Positions 1-7,480 are shown, counted from the first letter of the stretch. The stretch is DNA of 29,388 bases from Rickettsiales bacterium (GCA_002710765.1 PALK01000017.1:83134-112521), one strand, 5' to 3'. Notes: a model not told the origin generated them from the letters alone. Numbers and translations: made by a program.

Positions 1-269
1 TCCCAATTGATTTCATCAAGAGTGTAAGGATCGCCATGATAAGTATTGTAATCTCCACCACGGAATCCTTTGTGGCGAGCCAAGTATCCAGCCTCATTAT
101 TGGCTGCTTTTTCATCCGCAGGGAAGTGAGCAACTAACTTAAACTCACCGATTTCGGCTCGGCCAGTTTGTTCTAAAACTTGGGGTAGCATTCTTAGGTC
201 TACCATAGTTCCGAAAAGGAATCTAACAGATTGTAGTGGTAATTCAGTGACAACGGGGGCTTTAGCCAT
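1..269 (-). CDS. Hypothetical protein, N-terminal part (truncated by window edge)
   Basis: An open frame of 89 codons runs from an ATG at 267-269 off the left edge of the window. The start is fixed by a TATATATA box at 292-299, 22 nt upstream, the same spacing as in most units here. The protein begins MAKAPVVTELPLQSVRFLFG and has no signal peptide or TM segment in the visible part. I do not recognise the family. No SD lies before the ATG, so the mRNA is probably leaderless. Confidence 0.75.
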   Translation of the reverse strand, partial: MAKAPVVTELPLQSVRFLFGTMVDLRMLPQVLEQTGRAEIGEFKLVAHFPADEKAANNEAGYLARHKGFRGGDYNTYHGDPYTLDEINW

Positions 270-291
270 GTGTATATTTAGGCTACGCCGC

Positions 292-299
292 TATATATA
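292..299 (-). promoter_or_regulatory. TATA box for the partial gene 1-269
   Basis: TATATATA on the minus strand, preceded by GAAAAG (a possible purine-rich BRE), with exactly 22 nt to the ATG. The spacing suits an archaeal leaderless transcript. Confidence 0.7.
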
Positions 300-305
300 C
301 TTTTC

Positions 306-1688
306 TCAACCATAGAAAATGTCAGTTTCAGATTTATCTTCTTTCCGACTACGCCCTCTTTCTTTGGCAATCATAGTTCTCATCTCAGTTAATTCTTTGT
401 GAGCCTGATCGAAAATGTCTTGAGTAATAATTTTATCTTGGTCGGCAGAAAGCATAATAGCAATATTTACTAACTCTCTCAGATAGGCACCAGACCAACC
501 ATCAGTCTTTTTTACCATTGACTTCAAATCCAAAGCATCAGTGCGACACTTATCTAAATATTTTTCTAAAATCAGGGCACGGGCAGCCACATCAGGGTGG
601 TCAAAATTAACACGGATGTCAAATCTGCCGGGTCTGTCGGCCAAAGCCCAGTCTAAATGATTGGCATAATTTGTGGTGGCCAAAGTGATGACACCTTCAT
701 TCTTTTCAACACCTGCCAAACAATTTAGGAACTCTCCTAAGAGTGGGTGGTCACCTTGCTCACGGTCAATTCCACCGAGAGTATCAATATCTTCTACCAC
801 TACCAAAGATGGTGCTAATTTTCTGGCTAAGCCATAGATTTCATCAATTTGTCCTCGTTCTTGAATGGCATTTCGGGAAACATAAACAATGGTGCATTCT
901 TTACACAAGTTAATAAGAATACTACAACACAGGGTTTTTCCAGTTCCGGGTGGACCTAATAAAAGTAATCCACGACTGGTTCTCATCCCTAATTCTTTAT
1001 AATCATCTAAACGATCCAAGAAGTTAATAGCATGGCGGTCAATCATGGCTTGCTGGTCTTTGGTAAGAACAATGTCATCCCAATCCATTTTAGGAACTTC
1101 CAAAAAGGTATAATCAGCGTTAATGACAGCGTTTTTGTAAATACCTTCAGTCTTAAAATGATTAGATACTTCATCCATAAACTCTACATGATTATAATTA
1201 GAGTTGGTGCTAAAGTAAACTCGGCAATCAATTTCATACATATCATAGGGATAAAAATATAATACCAAAGGATGTCCATCTTCACGGTGTCGTAAAAATC
1301 TGGTTTGTCGGTGTGGAACTTTAATTATTTTTTCTGTGCCATCACGACTTCTTACTTTTTCATCTAAGTATACTGGGTTGGCCTCGGCAGTGCCACGGCC
1401 ATTGTAGGAACATACCTTTTCTACTTCATAATACTTTTCACAAACAGTCATTAAACTATGTGCCCAACCAACATAAGAACGTCCACTATATTCTAATTGT
1501 TTAGACTCTACATAACCATCACTATGAGTAGAAAGAATAAACTCATCTATTTGCCGATCAACCATATCGTGTCCAGTGTTATGATTAATGTATAACATAG
1601 CGTCTTTAACAGACTCTACATCTATATCTATTCCAGCGATGTTTAAGGGTGGGGCGATAATTTTAGTAGGCTTGTCAGGACTGGACAT
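306..1688 (-). CDS. AAA-family ATPase (BCS1/Cdc48-like AAA module)
   Basis: 460-residue protein. Residues 1-200 are an unrecognised N-terminal region; the AAA module follows. Walker A is GPPGTGKT at 245-252, Walker B is LVVVED at 295-300, and the second region of homology has two Arg-finger candidates in DRPGRFD (R352, R355). A sensor-1 type Asn follows ATT near 340. Known family role: hexameric ATPases that unfold or remodel proteins or complexes. Here it could act with the VWA and metallopeptidase proteins encoded about 22 kb away, by analogy with AAA-VWA pairs such as the MoxR-VWA pair of Acidianus two-tailed virus; that link is inference. I chose ATG 1686-1688 because a TACATATA box ends 22 nt upstream; the in-frame ATG at 1704-1706 and GTG at 1707-1709 lie inside that spacer. 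Confidence 0.9.
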   Translation of the reverse strand: MSSPDKPTKIIAPPLNIAGIDIDVESVKDAMLYINHNTGHDMVDRQIDEFILSTHSDGYVESKQLEYSGRSYVGWAHSLMTVCEKYYEVEKVCSYNGRGTAEANPVYLDEKVRSRDGTEKIIKVPHRQTRFLRHREDGHPLVLYFYPYDMYEIDCRVYFSTNSNYNHVEFMDEVSNHFKTEGIYKNAVINADYTFLEVPKMDWDDIVLTKDQQAMIDRHAINFLDRLDDYKELGMRTSRGLLLLGPPGTGKTLCCSILINLCKECTIVYVSRNAIQERGQIDEIYGLARKLAPSLVVVEDIDTLGGIDREQGDHPLLGEFLNCLAGVEKNEGVITLATTNYANHLDWALADRPGRFDIRVNFDHPDVAARALILEKYLDKCRTDALDLKSMVKKTDGWSGAYLRELVNIAIMLSADQDKIITQDIFDQAHKELTEMRTMIAKERGRSRKEDKSETDIFYG

Positions 1689-1710
1689 ATTGTATAGTTT
1701 GGTCATCACC

Positions 1711-1718
1711 TATATGTA
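1711..1718 (-). promoter_or_regulatory. TATA box for the AAA ATPase
   Basis: TACATATA, 22 nt from the ATG at 1686-1688. The identical octamer at the same spacing precedes the genes starting at 4872 and 23226. Confidence 0.65.
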
Positions 1719-1745
1719 GGTATCAGGTTTCCAAAATAACTGTAA

Positions 1746-2645
1746 TCAATCTATTTCAATTGACACTGGATTGGTAGAAGCGGTTAAACGATAGGTAGTT
1801 ATATCGTGCCACTCCTCATCAGTTATATCATCTGGTTGTTGCCAGTCGGCTAAAGGACCCCAATAAGTTAGATAATTGGATTTCAAATCGGCATCACATT
1901 TATCTCGGGCTTCATCACCATAGAGATCTTGCCATGGGTTTTGACCTTTGTCAAAGTAATCTTCATCATGCTGTCGGTAGACACCAACGAAATCATTTTG
2001 GTAAGATAAATATACTTTGTCATCCTGACGGGCATCACCACAAAGATGATACCACAATAATTGGTCTTCTCCTAACCAGACTTCTTCTAAGAATCCACCA
2101 ACTTCCTCAAAGCGTGAACGACGCACTGCGACACTGCTTGGAAAAATAATGGCATCTAAGCGAAAGTGTAAACCATGATATTTAGGGTTCCATGTAGGGT
2201 GATGAGGGTGATAATTGAAGTTTTTGGCAGATTCAAAAGTATTACCACGGGTAGTAGTAAACTTAATAGTTACATCGCCAGCGTTCCACCATAAAACATG
2301 GTCTTCACTGGTTGTAGTAATACAACCTTGTAACTCAGCCAAATGCTCGGGATACCAATAATCATCTCCGTCTAACCATGCAATAAAGGGTGAACTACCT
2401 AAAGTTACGGCTTCATTACGGGCTTGGGAAACTCCAGTTCCAGATTGTCGGAAATAATTAAACCGGGGATGGTTATCATATTCTTCAACAAGTTGCATAC
2501 AACCAGCGTAAGTGTCGGCATCAGTAGGTGTGCCATCAACAACCCAAACAGTGTAGTCATTTAAACTCTGTGCGAAGACAGAATCTACACAACGTTTGAA
2601 CAATGCTGGGTCAATCCGATAGATCGGAATGATGACATCAAACAT
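1746..2645 (-). CDS. Family 2-like glycosyltransferase (GT-A fold)
   Basis: 299 residues, a usual length for a soluble GT2 enzyme. The N-terminus FDVIIPIYR matches the first strand of GT-A nucleotide-sugar binding folds, VVDG near 35-38 is the next acidic site, and AWLDGDDYW (DGDD at 92-95) is the metal/UDP-sugar binding DxD-type motif. A later GEDQLLW near 192-198 fits the catalytic-base ED region. There are no TM helices, so it is probably cytosolic or peripheral. Such enzymes in viruses usually decorate virion proteins or host glycans; the acceptor here is unknown. The ATG follows a weak box (GTTAAGTA) that overlaps the stop codon of the upstream gene, again with 22 nt spacing. Confidence 0.9.
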   Translation of the reverse strand: MFDVIIPIYRIDPALFKRCVDSVFAQSLNDYTVWVVDGTPTDADTYAGCMQLVEEYDNHPRFNYFRQSGTGVSQARNEAVTLGSSPFIAWLDGDDYWYPEHLAELQGCITTTSEDHVLWWNAGDVTIKFTTTRGNTFESAKNFNYHPHHPTWNPKYHGLHFRLDAIIFPSSVAVRRSRFEEVGGFLEEVWLGEDQLLWYHLCGDARQDDKVYLSYQNDFVGVYRQHDEDYFDKGQNPWQDLYGDEARDKCDADLKSNYLTYWGPLADWQQPDDITDEEWHDITTYRLTASTNPVSIEID

Positions 2646-2667
2646 AATCTGTGCTTAGCGAACCACT

Positions 2668-2675
2668 TACTTAAC
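2668..2675 (-). promoter_or_regulatory. Weak TATA-like element for the glycosyltransferase
   Basis: GTTAAGTA sits 22 nt before the ATG and overlaps the upstream TAA stop. It departs from the TATAAATA consensus, so only its position supports it. Confidence 0.3.
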
Positions 2676-2889
2676 TCTTTGCTACCAGATGGTCATGAAT
2701 ACCATTAGCAACTAAGTTACAGCCGATACTAAAGGTGACTAACCCGAGCAGTGCAAGGGAAATGTGTCCTCTAATCTGTGAACCTTTAAACTGTTCAGCG
2801 ACTAACTTCTCAGCGTGATAAGCAGTTAAAGCAGTGCCGACACATATCAGAACGACTCCAGTATTAGTGGAAGTCATCTTCAATTGCAT
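2671..2889 (-). CDS. Small two-TM membrane protein
   Basis: 72 residues with two hydrophobic segments (roughly 10-25 and 45-62) separated by a polar loop rich in Lys, Gln and Arg. The topology and the loop-TM2 pattern (SQIRGHISLALLGLVTFSIG) resemble the small proteins at 4904-5137 and 5134-5418, suggesting a diverged family. No TATA box lies at the expected place. An AGGTG SD 6 nt before ATG 2887-2889 suggests translation from the capsid-like transcript that ends just upstream. An in-frame TTG at 2896-2898 is an alternative start. Function unknown; a virion membrane protein or holin-like role are possibilities only. Confidence 0.75.
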   Translation of the reverse strand: MQLKMTSTNTGVVLICVGTALTAYHAEKLVAEQFKGSQIRGHISLALLGLVTFSIGCNLVANGIHDHLVAKS

Positions 2890-2923
2890 TGGCAACACCT
2901 AACGCTTTCGCTTGACCGTCATA

Positions 2924-2936
2924 CTCCCAGAGGGAG
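2924..2936 (-). terminator. Short hairpin after the capsid-like gene
   Basis: CTCCC-TCT-GGGAG on the minus strand, 28 nt past the stop codon of the capsid-like gene. The 5-bp stem has no strong T-tract after it. It may mark a 3' end or a processing site; evidence is weak. Confidence 0.25.
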
Positions 2937-2963
2937 AATCACTCGGAAAAGGCGAGGTTACGC

Positions 2964-3596
2964 TTAAGCCTGTGCTTGAAGTAGGCTTCGCTTATACCAG
3001 TCTACGTTTCCGGGGTTGATACTGATTCCCATCTCCAACAACTTGTTAGCGATAAGTGCATCTGGACCGTCGTAAAGTGTGTATTTAACGAAACACATTA
3101 GTTCACCAGCAACTGATGTTCCTGCTGCGAAAGCACCTGCGTTGTAGAAAGTTACCAAAACGTCCCAAACTTGACCCGGTAGGACGTAAACGTCTGGGTA
3201 AAGGTTGAAAGCAGGTTGGAAATCAATACTGCGTGGGTAAGGGCTTGCTGCACCGGGGATACCATCGTTAGGGATGTTATCTGGGTCAAGGAAATAATCG
3301 GTTGTGTTGATTCTTACTTGGACGTAGGAACGAGGACCTGCAATACCAGCGGTTCCTGCTGCTCCGTCTATGATCAATCCACGGATAACAGTGTCTGCTG
3401 TGATACCAGCCCAGCAACCCAAAGTGGGTGTGGTTGCGATATCTTCAATAACAACGAACTCTGTTGCAGTGGTTTCCGCAGGCTTTGTGATGTTGTTACC
3501 AACGCCACCGACGAAAATTGATGTTCTTTGACCGACAACTGTTGATACGGTCATTCCTGTGCTGTCCCATTCATATACTTGGCTTCTCATTGACAT
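2964..3596 (-). CDS. Capsid-like beta-rich structural protein, copy 1
   Basis: 210 residues, predicted mostly beta strand with many Gly, Thr and Val; no TM segment and no signal peptide. It is clearly paralogous to the product of 3640-4305: both begin MSMRSQVYEW, share IGNNITKPAETTAT-like and VYVLPGQ motifs, and end in the near-identical block KYTLYDGPDALIANKLLE followed by NVDWYKRSL. Size, strand content, pairing and the strong SD (AGGAG, 9 nt before ATG) suggest an abundant virion protein, perhaps one of two single-jelly-roll capsid proteins as in the Helvetiavirae group. I did not recognise a named family, so capsid identity is inference. The gene lacks a good TATA box and probably shares the transcript of its paralogue. 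Confidence 0.85.
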   Translation of the reverse strand: MSMRSQVYEWDSTGMTVSTVVGQRTSIFVGGVGNNITKPAETTATEFVVIEDIATTPTLGCWAGITADTVIRGLIIDGAAGTAGIAGPRSYVQVRINTTDYFLDPDNIPNDGIPGAASPYPRSIDFQPAFNLYPDVYVLPGQVWDVLVTFYNAGAFAAGTSVAGELMCFVKYTLYDGPDALIANKLLEMGISINPGNVDWYKRSLLQAQA

Positions 3597-3624
3597 ATTT
3601 TTTCAACTCCTATTAAAGTGTTTA

Positions 3625-3641
3625 AATCGGGGTCTCCGATT
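3625..3641 (-). other. Inverted repeat between the two capsid-like genes
   Basis: AATCGG-AGACC-CCGATT on the minus strand, a perfect 6-bp stem with a 5-nt loop that overlaps the stop codon of copy 2 and precedes the leader of copy 1. It could tune read-through, processing or relative expression of the two genes. Confidence 0.4.
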
Positions 3642-4305
3642 AAGCCTGACCTCCAGCGGCTGCAGCGACACGAGAGCGTTGCTGTTGTTCAATCAGGGAA
3701 CGCTTATACCAGTCAACGTTGTTTGGGTTGATGGTGACACCAAGTTCCAAAAGTTTGTTAGCGATAAGAGCGTCTGGTCCGTCATATAGAGTGTATTTAA
3801 CGAAGCAAGAAACAACTTCAGTGGATGTAGCATCTGTTGAAGTAGTTCCGACACTTGTAGTGTAAAGAATCTGGAAAGTCTGACCGGGTAGAACGTAAAC
3901 GTCTGGGTAAAGGTCAAAAGACTTCAAGATGTTCTGTGAACCAACTGAGGACGCTGTAACTGAAGTTAGGTCCAGAGTGGAGTTTGCACCACGAGGGTAT
4001 GGACTTGCCAGACCGGGGATACCATCCATGTTGGTAACGTCGGGGTTCTGGAAGTAATCTGTTGTGTTGATTCTGATTTGAACAGCACCAGAAAGAACTG
4101 GGCTTGCTGCAATATCTTCAATCACAATAAATTATGTGGCGGTTGTTTCTGCGGGCTTGGTGATGTTGTTTCCAATTCCACCTGTGAAAATATCGTATTC
4201 ACGGTTAGCAGTTACTTGAACTGGCTGATCGGTGGAAAGACGGCGAAGTTGATTCGCACTTGTCTGAAGGTTACTCCATTCGTATACTTGGCTTCTCATT
4301 GACAT
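3640..4305 (-). CDS. Capsid-like structural protein, copy 2, interrupted by an in-frame TAA
   Basis: The full frame is 221 codons from ATG 4303-4305, with a TAA at 4132-4134 after 57 residues (...KPAETTAT then stop then FIVIEDIA). The paralogue has Glu (GAA) at the same place, so a single G-to-T change on the coding strand explains it. The frame downstream is otherwise intact to 3640. A GTG at 4123-4125 could restart a 161-residue fragment but has no SD. The gene has the strongest signals in the window: box TTTATATA and SD GGGAGGT. The product has an Ala/Gln-rich C-terminal tail missing from copy 1. A sequencing error, a recent mutation, or a mixed population are all possible; the intact remainder argues against an old pseudogene. 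Confidence 0.85.
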
Positions 4306-4352
4306 AATATCTTACCTCCCTTATCGGGATAGTTTATGTTTTGTTTTTTGAC

Positions 4353-4360
4353 TATATAAA
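4353..4360 (-). promoter_or_regulatory. TATA box for the capsid-like operon
   Basis: TTTATATA, 47 nt before the ATG at 4303-4305. The longer spacing leaves a leader of about 20 nt that carries GGGAGGT, so this belongs to the leadered class used by presumed highly expressed genes. Confidence 0.65.
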
Positions 4361-4389
4361 TCTTTGCACTATTTTTGCGATTTGTAAGG

Positions 4390-4872
4390 TCAATCCTCAA
4401 CATATTGTTCTTGTAAGAGTTCAATATAGTTATTACTTTCGGGAGTTCTTAGTTCTGCGATTACCCACCAGACATCATTATCCTTGTCTACTAACCAATT
4501 AACAGATTTATATTTAGTATTATTGTCAGTGCTGACTACGGTTTTCCATTGATAGGGTCGGTAAGAACTAACATCCGCATTTGATTTAGCGATTTCGTTG
4601 TAAAACTTTAGGATTTGTTCCTTAGCCCGTTGTGCCTCTACAGAACCTCCTCTGTCTCCACTAACAAAACTACTATCTGAATAAGACCACGATAATCCAC
4701 ATTCATCGCAAGCCGAGGGCATAATGTTGGGGTTAGAACAAGTTAGGTAATGTTGGCCGGTATATGCTTCGCCCGGATCTAAACCGTCGGTTTCAGTCTC
4801 ACCACCGACAAAAAAGGCTTTGCCAGTCATACCTCCGGGTGAACTGCGGAGAAAATTAATAACTCCCGACAT
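4390..4872 (-). CDS. Hypothetical protein with one CxxC pair
   Basis: 160 residues. The N-terminal third contains a Gly-rich stretch and SACDECGLSW, a single CxxC that could be half of a metal site (an earlier lone Cys lies in LTCSN). The C-terminal half looks like a small mixed alpha/beta domain ending in an acidic tail. There is no TM segment and I recognise no family. I chose ATG 4870-4872 because a TACATATA box ends 22 nt upstream; a longer TTG-started version (to 4893) would overlap that spacer. It is a single-gene unit just upstream of the capsid-like operon. Confidence 0.75.
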   Translation of the reverse strand: MSGVINFLRSSPGGMTGKAFFVGGETETDGLDPGEAYTGQHYLTCSNPNIMPSACDECGLSWSYSDSSFVSGDRGGSVEAQRAKEQILKFYNEIAKSNADVSSYRPYQWKTVVSTDNNTKYKSVNWLVDKDNDVWWVIAELRTPESNNYIELLQEQYVED

Positions 4873-4894
4873 ATTATAAATATAGTTAGACAAC

Positions 4895-4902
4895 TATATG
4901 TA
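4895..4902 (-). promoter_or_regulatory. TATA box for gene 4390-4872
   Basis: TACATATA with 22 nt to the ATG; it lies just before the stop codon of the next gene (4904), so there is almost no spare intergenic DNA. Confidence 0.65.
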
Positions 4903-4903
4903 T

Positions 4904-5137
4904 TTATTCTTCTTTAGGATAATACTTGTTAGCGATATCCAAACCTTCCATGAGTCCAAAGCCACAAGCCACAGTCATAATTCCGAAAACTGCAATTTGT
5001 TTCATTTGACTATAACGAATACCATTAGCGACTCCAAGGATTCCTCCGAGAGCACCAACTAAAGAACCAGTGTAAACTAAAGAATCAATAGAAGTCAAAC
5101 CCATTTCTTGATAATAGGCTACAGGATTGTTAATCAT
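4904..5137 (-). CDS. Small two-TM membrane protein
   Basis: 77 residues with a Gly/Ala/Val-rich TM segment near 22-42 and a second near 48-65, separated by a short basic turn (RYSQMKQ). The pattern of TM1, basic turn, TM2 beginning with an aliphatic-Gly stretch matches the product of 5134-5418 and, less closely, 2671-2889. The ATG at 5135-5137 overlaps the TGA of the upstream gene (ATGA), indicating translational coupling. Function unknown; the location within a run of membrane-protein genes beside the capsid-like genes suggests a virion membrane component. Confidence 0.8.
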   Translation of the reverse strand: MINNPVAYYQEMGLTSIDSLVYTGSLVGALGGILGVANGIRYSQMKQIAVFGIMTVACGFGLMEGLDIANKYYPKEE

Positions 5138-5418
5138 TGATACCACTCCGCTTCTTCTTCATCATAATCAAAACTCATAAGTTCTAACTCATGAAGTGGT
5201 CCGACGGGTTGAAAAGGACGGTGGGCATTAAGTTTAGTAAGACCGTAGAATAATCCACCAGTCATAAGAGCGTAAAGAGTAATATTTTTATAATCCATAG
5301 CACGAATAGATTGAATAGTAAGATACATACCACTAATCATACCAGCATAGATAGTAAAAACACCTACACCACGAACTATTTCGCCAACGAAATTGTCGGC
5401 TTGTGAGATAATTTCCAT
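5134..5418 (-). CDS. Small two-TM membrane protein
   Basis: 94 residues. TM1 is near 14-36 and TM2 near 44-62, with the turn RAMDYKN between them; the C-terminal tail is acidic (DYDEEEAEW). It appears paralogous to the product of 4904-5137. The start ATG at 5416-5418 is preceded by AGGTGG 5 nt away, and the gene begins 9 nt after the stop of 5428-5973, so it is the third cistron of a membrane-protein operon that begins at 6364. No known family recognised. Confidence 0.8.
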   Translation of the reverse strand: MEIISQADNFVGEIVRGVGVFTIYAGMISGMYLTIQSIRAMDYKNITLYALMTGGLFYGLTKLNAHRPFQPVGPLHELELMSFDYDEEEAEWYQ

Positions 5419-5427
5419 GGAACCACC

Positions 5428-5973
5428 TTAGTAGCCCATAGCGGAATAAAGTTCCTTAGCCTTGGCCATGTTGCCTTTTGCTTCAGCGACACAGGATCGC
5501 CATGCTTGTTGCTTAGGTGTGCCAGACTTTGAAGGTGCGGCTTCCATAGCATTAAGAACCATTTCTTCAGCAGCATATTCTTCATCAGAGATACCGCCTT
5601 CAGCAGCCATTGGAACTACTTCAGGAGTAGGTTGGGCTGCAGTTTGGATTTGGTCACGGAAATCACCAGCAACATCAGAAACTCTTTCTTCAACTACATC
5701 GTAAACATCGCTTACGACTGGTAGTTTAGTGAGTTCACCGAGAACTGGTGTTCGGCGGAACTTGCCCATAAGAACAGCAAGTCCAAGAGTGGCAGGAACT
5801 ACTCCAAGAATGCGGCCAACAGTGACGGATGCACCGCCAACTACTGGGATAGCAGATGGAATAGTTGTAACTTGGTAAGAAAGGATGTCAGCAAAACGAG
5901 TGCTAAAGAAACCAAAACCAACGAGCAGGAGAGACCCTCCGACAGTGTATTCATTAACAATTAGATTTCGCAT
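5428..5973 (-). CDS. Membrane protein of the three-copy NxxxVG family, with processing-like motifs
   Basis: 181 residues. The N-terminal half carries TM segments at about 10-30 and 55-75 and is paralogous to the products of 6005-6364 and 19147-19449: NLIVNEYTVGGSLLLVG aligns with NFIVNPLTVGASLTVVG. The second half is acidic and probably disordered and contains two copies of the recurrent motif (PMAAE and YAAE). I start at ATG 5971-5973 because AGGAG lies 8 nt upstream; the ATG at 5980-5982 sits too close to that SD. The leader shares a 15-nt identity with that of capsid-like copy 1. Probably the second cistron after 6005-6364. Confidence 0.85.
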   Translation of the reverse strand: MRNLIVNEYTVGGSLLLVGFGFFSTRFADILSYQVTTIPSAIPVVGGASVTVGRILGVVPATLGLAVLMGKFRRTPVLGELTKLPVVSDVYDVVEERVSDVAGDFRDQIQTAAQPTPEVVPMAAEGGISDEEYAAEEMVLNAMEAAPSKSGTPKQQAWRSCVAEAKGNMAKAKELYSAMGY

Positions 5974-6004
5974 ACTTAACATCTCCTATTAAAGTGTGTT
6001 AACC

Positions 6005-6364
6005 TTACTCGTTCCATTCAGCGGAGCCGTAGTAAGTAGGAACGCCACGTCCACCGTAAACGGTAGAGTCTTCGCCCCAGTTGGCTTCGTTAGGATCGAT
6101 GTATGCGCCTTCTGCTGCGGATTCATCAGCGATGTCTCCCAAGAATGGGATATCAAAGCCACCGTAGACACGGGCTAATGTCACAAGTCCAACGGACAAT
6201 GGGACGACATACATTACGGTGCCGAGACTGACATTAATTACGGGAATGGTATAGTCCATTACGTTACTAAACATTCCACCTACAAGGCCAGCAGCACCGA
6301 CGACTGTTAGAGATGCTCCAACAGTAAGCGGGTTTACAATAAAGTTCATTATTTGGTTCAACAT
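6005..6364 (-). CDS. Membrane protein of the three-copy NxxxVG family, ending in a WYGSAE-type cassette
   Basis: 119 residues. Two TM segments (about 8-30 and 40-66) belong to the family shared with 5428-5973 and 19147-19449. After the TMs comes a short acidic tail with SAAE at 82-85 and a copy of the NWGEDS...GGRGVPTYYGSAE cassette (95-116) also found four times in the 662-residue protein and partly in the next upstream gene. ATG 6362-6364 has AGGAG 11 nt upstream and a TATATATA box 42 nt away, so this mRNA should have a leader of about 16-20 nt. It heads an operon of four membrane proteins (6364 to 4904). Confidence 0.85.
   Translation of the reverse strand: MLNQIMNFIVNPLTVGASLTVVGAAGLVGGMFSNVMDYTIPVINVSLGTVMYVVPLSVGLVTLARVYGGFDIPFLGDIADESAAEGAYIDPNEANWGEDSTVYGGRGVPTYYGSAEWNE
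6017..6082 (-). repeat. WYGSAE cassette in the 119-residue membrane protein
   Basis: Residues 95-116 (NWGEDS, GGRGVPTYYGSAE) match the cassettes at 10672-10737, 10804-10869, 11098-11160 and 11227-11295 in another gene. Confidence 0.7.
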
Positions 6365-6406
6365 ATTTTTTACTCTCCTGAGTTATTTTATTCTTTTCTT
6401 TTCCAC

Positions 6407-6414
6407 TATATATA
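6407..6414 (-). promoter_or_regulatory. TATA box for the membrane-protein operon 6364-4904
   Basis: TATATATA, 42 nt from the ATG, followed by an A-rich leader with SD AGGAG. The same 42-nt spacing is seen before 18076. Confidence 0.65.
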
Positions 6415-6417
6415 GTT

Positions 6418-7449
6418 TTACATCTGTCCGAGAACAGATCCGTTTCCTTCACCAATGTGGTGAGAAAGGGTCCCTACTGCATTTTGCTCGGCAGAGCCAT
6501 ACCATTGTATAGGTGTTTTGCTGCCGGGGCTGACGACACGGACGGATGCCAGTGGGTTCATATCTGTGTCAGCAGTAGTGAATGGTTTAAAGTATTCTGG
6601 GGCTTGAACGTTTGCCGAAGCAGATTGTTCAACCATTGGCTCTTCAGCCGCATAGTGCACAGGAGGTGCGTAAGCATTTCCACCTGCATACTTAGTAGTT
6701 ACAAACATATTACTCTTGTTCATGTTTTGAGCACGAAGTCCCATAGTATCTACAGAAGAAACATAATCAGCCGCCATCATATCGGTAGGATTCATAGTAG
6801 CAGAAGATTCGCTAACTCCACCGAAGTTTTGGTCAACTCCACCAGTAGGTGCAAACTCAGCACCAAACCACTGGTCAGGTCCGTGACCCAATGGAGATAG
6901 TTCTACAACAGAGGCAACTGCATCAGAAGCAGGAACACGGTCTACCATATCAACAGTCATGTTTTCAAAGTCCCATGCAGGACCTCCATCACCGGGGTAG
7001 CCAGAAGAACCTTCAGTTAGTTCTTCAGCATTCTTAATATCTGAAAAAGAGTGAAGTGCAGTTTCTTGTCCGATAACACTACCGCTACCAGATTGAGGAA
7101 GGTATTCTTCAGCCGAGTAACGACCAACCATAGATCCCAAACGAGGTGAAATCATAGTAGCCGCCTGAACCACAGCCGAAAGCACCAAAGCAGTTCCAGC
7201 GTAATTCATTCCCTTTCCATAGTTGTCAAAACGACTGCGGGAAGAAACGATAAGGTAACCACCAAGTCCAGCAGTTCCCAGTGTGCGACCTACTTCAGCA
7301 AGAGGTCCCAAACGGTAGAATGGAATGTAAGTTAAAAGTCCACCGATGAAAGCACCAGACATAAGTCCAATAACGCCTGCATAAGTAGAACTATCTGTAA
7401 GAACCTCAAAGGAATCTTCTACATCGGGTTGAGATTGTGAGTATTGCAT
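6418..7449 (-). CDS. Multi-TM membrane protein with long disordered C-terminal region
   Basis: 343 residues from ATG 7447-7449 (alternative ATG 7453-7455 or GTG 7462-7464). About three TM segments lie in residues 18-110 (AGVIGLMSGAFIGGLLTYI is the first). The remaining 230 residues are low-complexity and carry five or more motif copies: YSAE, NAEE, FGAE, YAAE and, near the C-terminus, PIQWYGSAE, which matches the cassette of the neighbour 6005-6364. Family not recognised; likely a virion membrane protein. The TATAAATA box lies 23 nt before the chosen ATG, 17 nt before ATG 7453-7455, so the spacing rule favours the downstream start although an AGGTG SD would suit the upstream one. Confidence 0.8.
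   Translation of the reverse strand: MQYSQSQPDVEDSFEVLTDSSTYAGVIGLMSGAFIGGLLTYIPFYRLGPLAEVGRTLGTAGLGGYLIVSSRSRFDNYGKGMNYAGTALVLSAVVQAATMISPRLGSMVGRYSAEEYLPQSGSGSVIGQETALHSFSDIKNAEELTEGSSGYPGDGGPAWDFENMTVDMVDRVPASDAVASVVELSPLGHGPDQWFGAEFAPTGGVDQNFGGVSESSATMNPTDMMAADYVSSVDTMGLRAQNMNKSNMFVTTKYAGGNAYAPPVHYAAEEPMVEQSASANVQAPEYFKPFTTADTDMNPLASVRVVSPGSKTPIQWYGSAEQNAVGTLSHHIGEGNGSVLGQM
6487..6516 (-). repeat. Partial WYGSAE cassette
   Basis: Encodes TPIQWYGSAE near the C-terminus of the 343-residue membrane protein, matching the core of the cassettes in two other proteins. Confidence 0.6.
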
Positions 7450-7472
7450 TACCATATTGTTCACCTAACGAC

Positions 7473-7480
7473 TATTTATA
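7473..7480 (-). promoter_or_regulatory. TATA box for gene 6418-7449
   Basis: TATAAATA followed by GTCG; 23 nt to ATG 7447-7449. Confidence 0.65.

Noticed and set aside
4132..4134. Stop-codon reassignment (TAA read as sense)
   Set aside because: TAA ends many other genes in the window at sensible positions, so a genome-wide reassignment does not fit.
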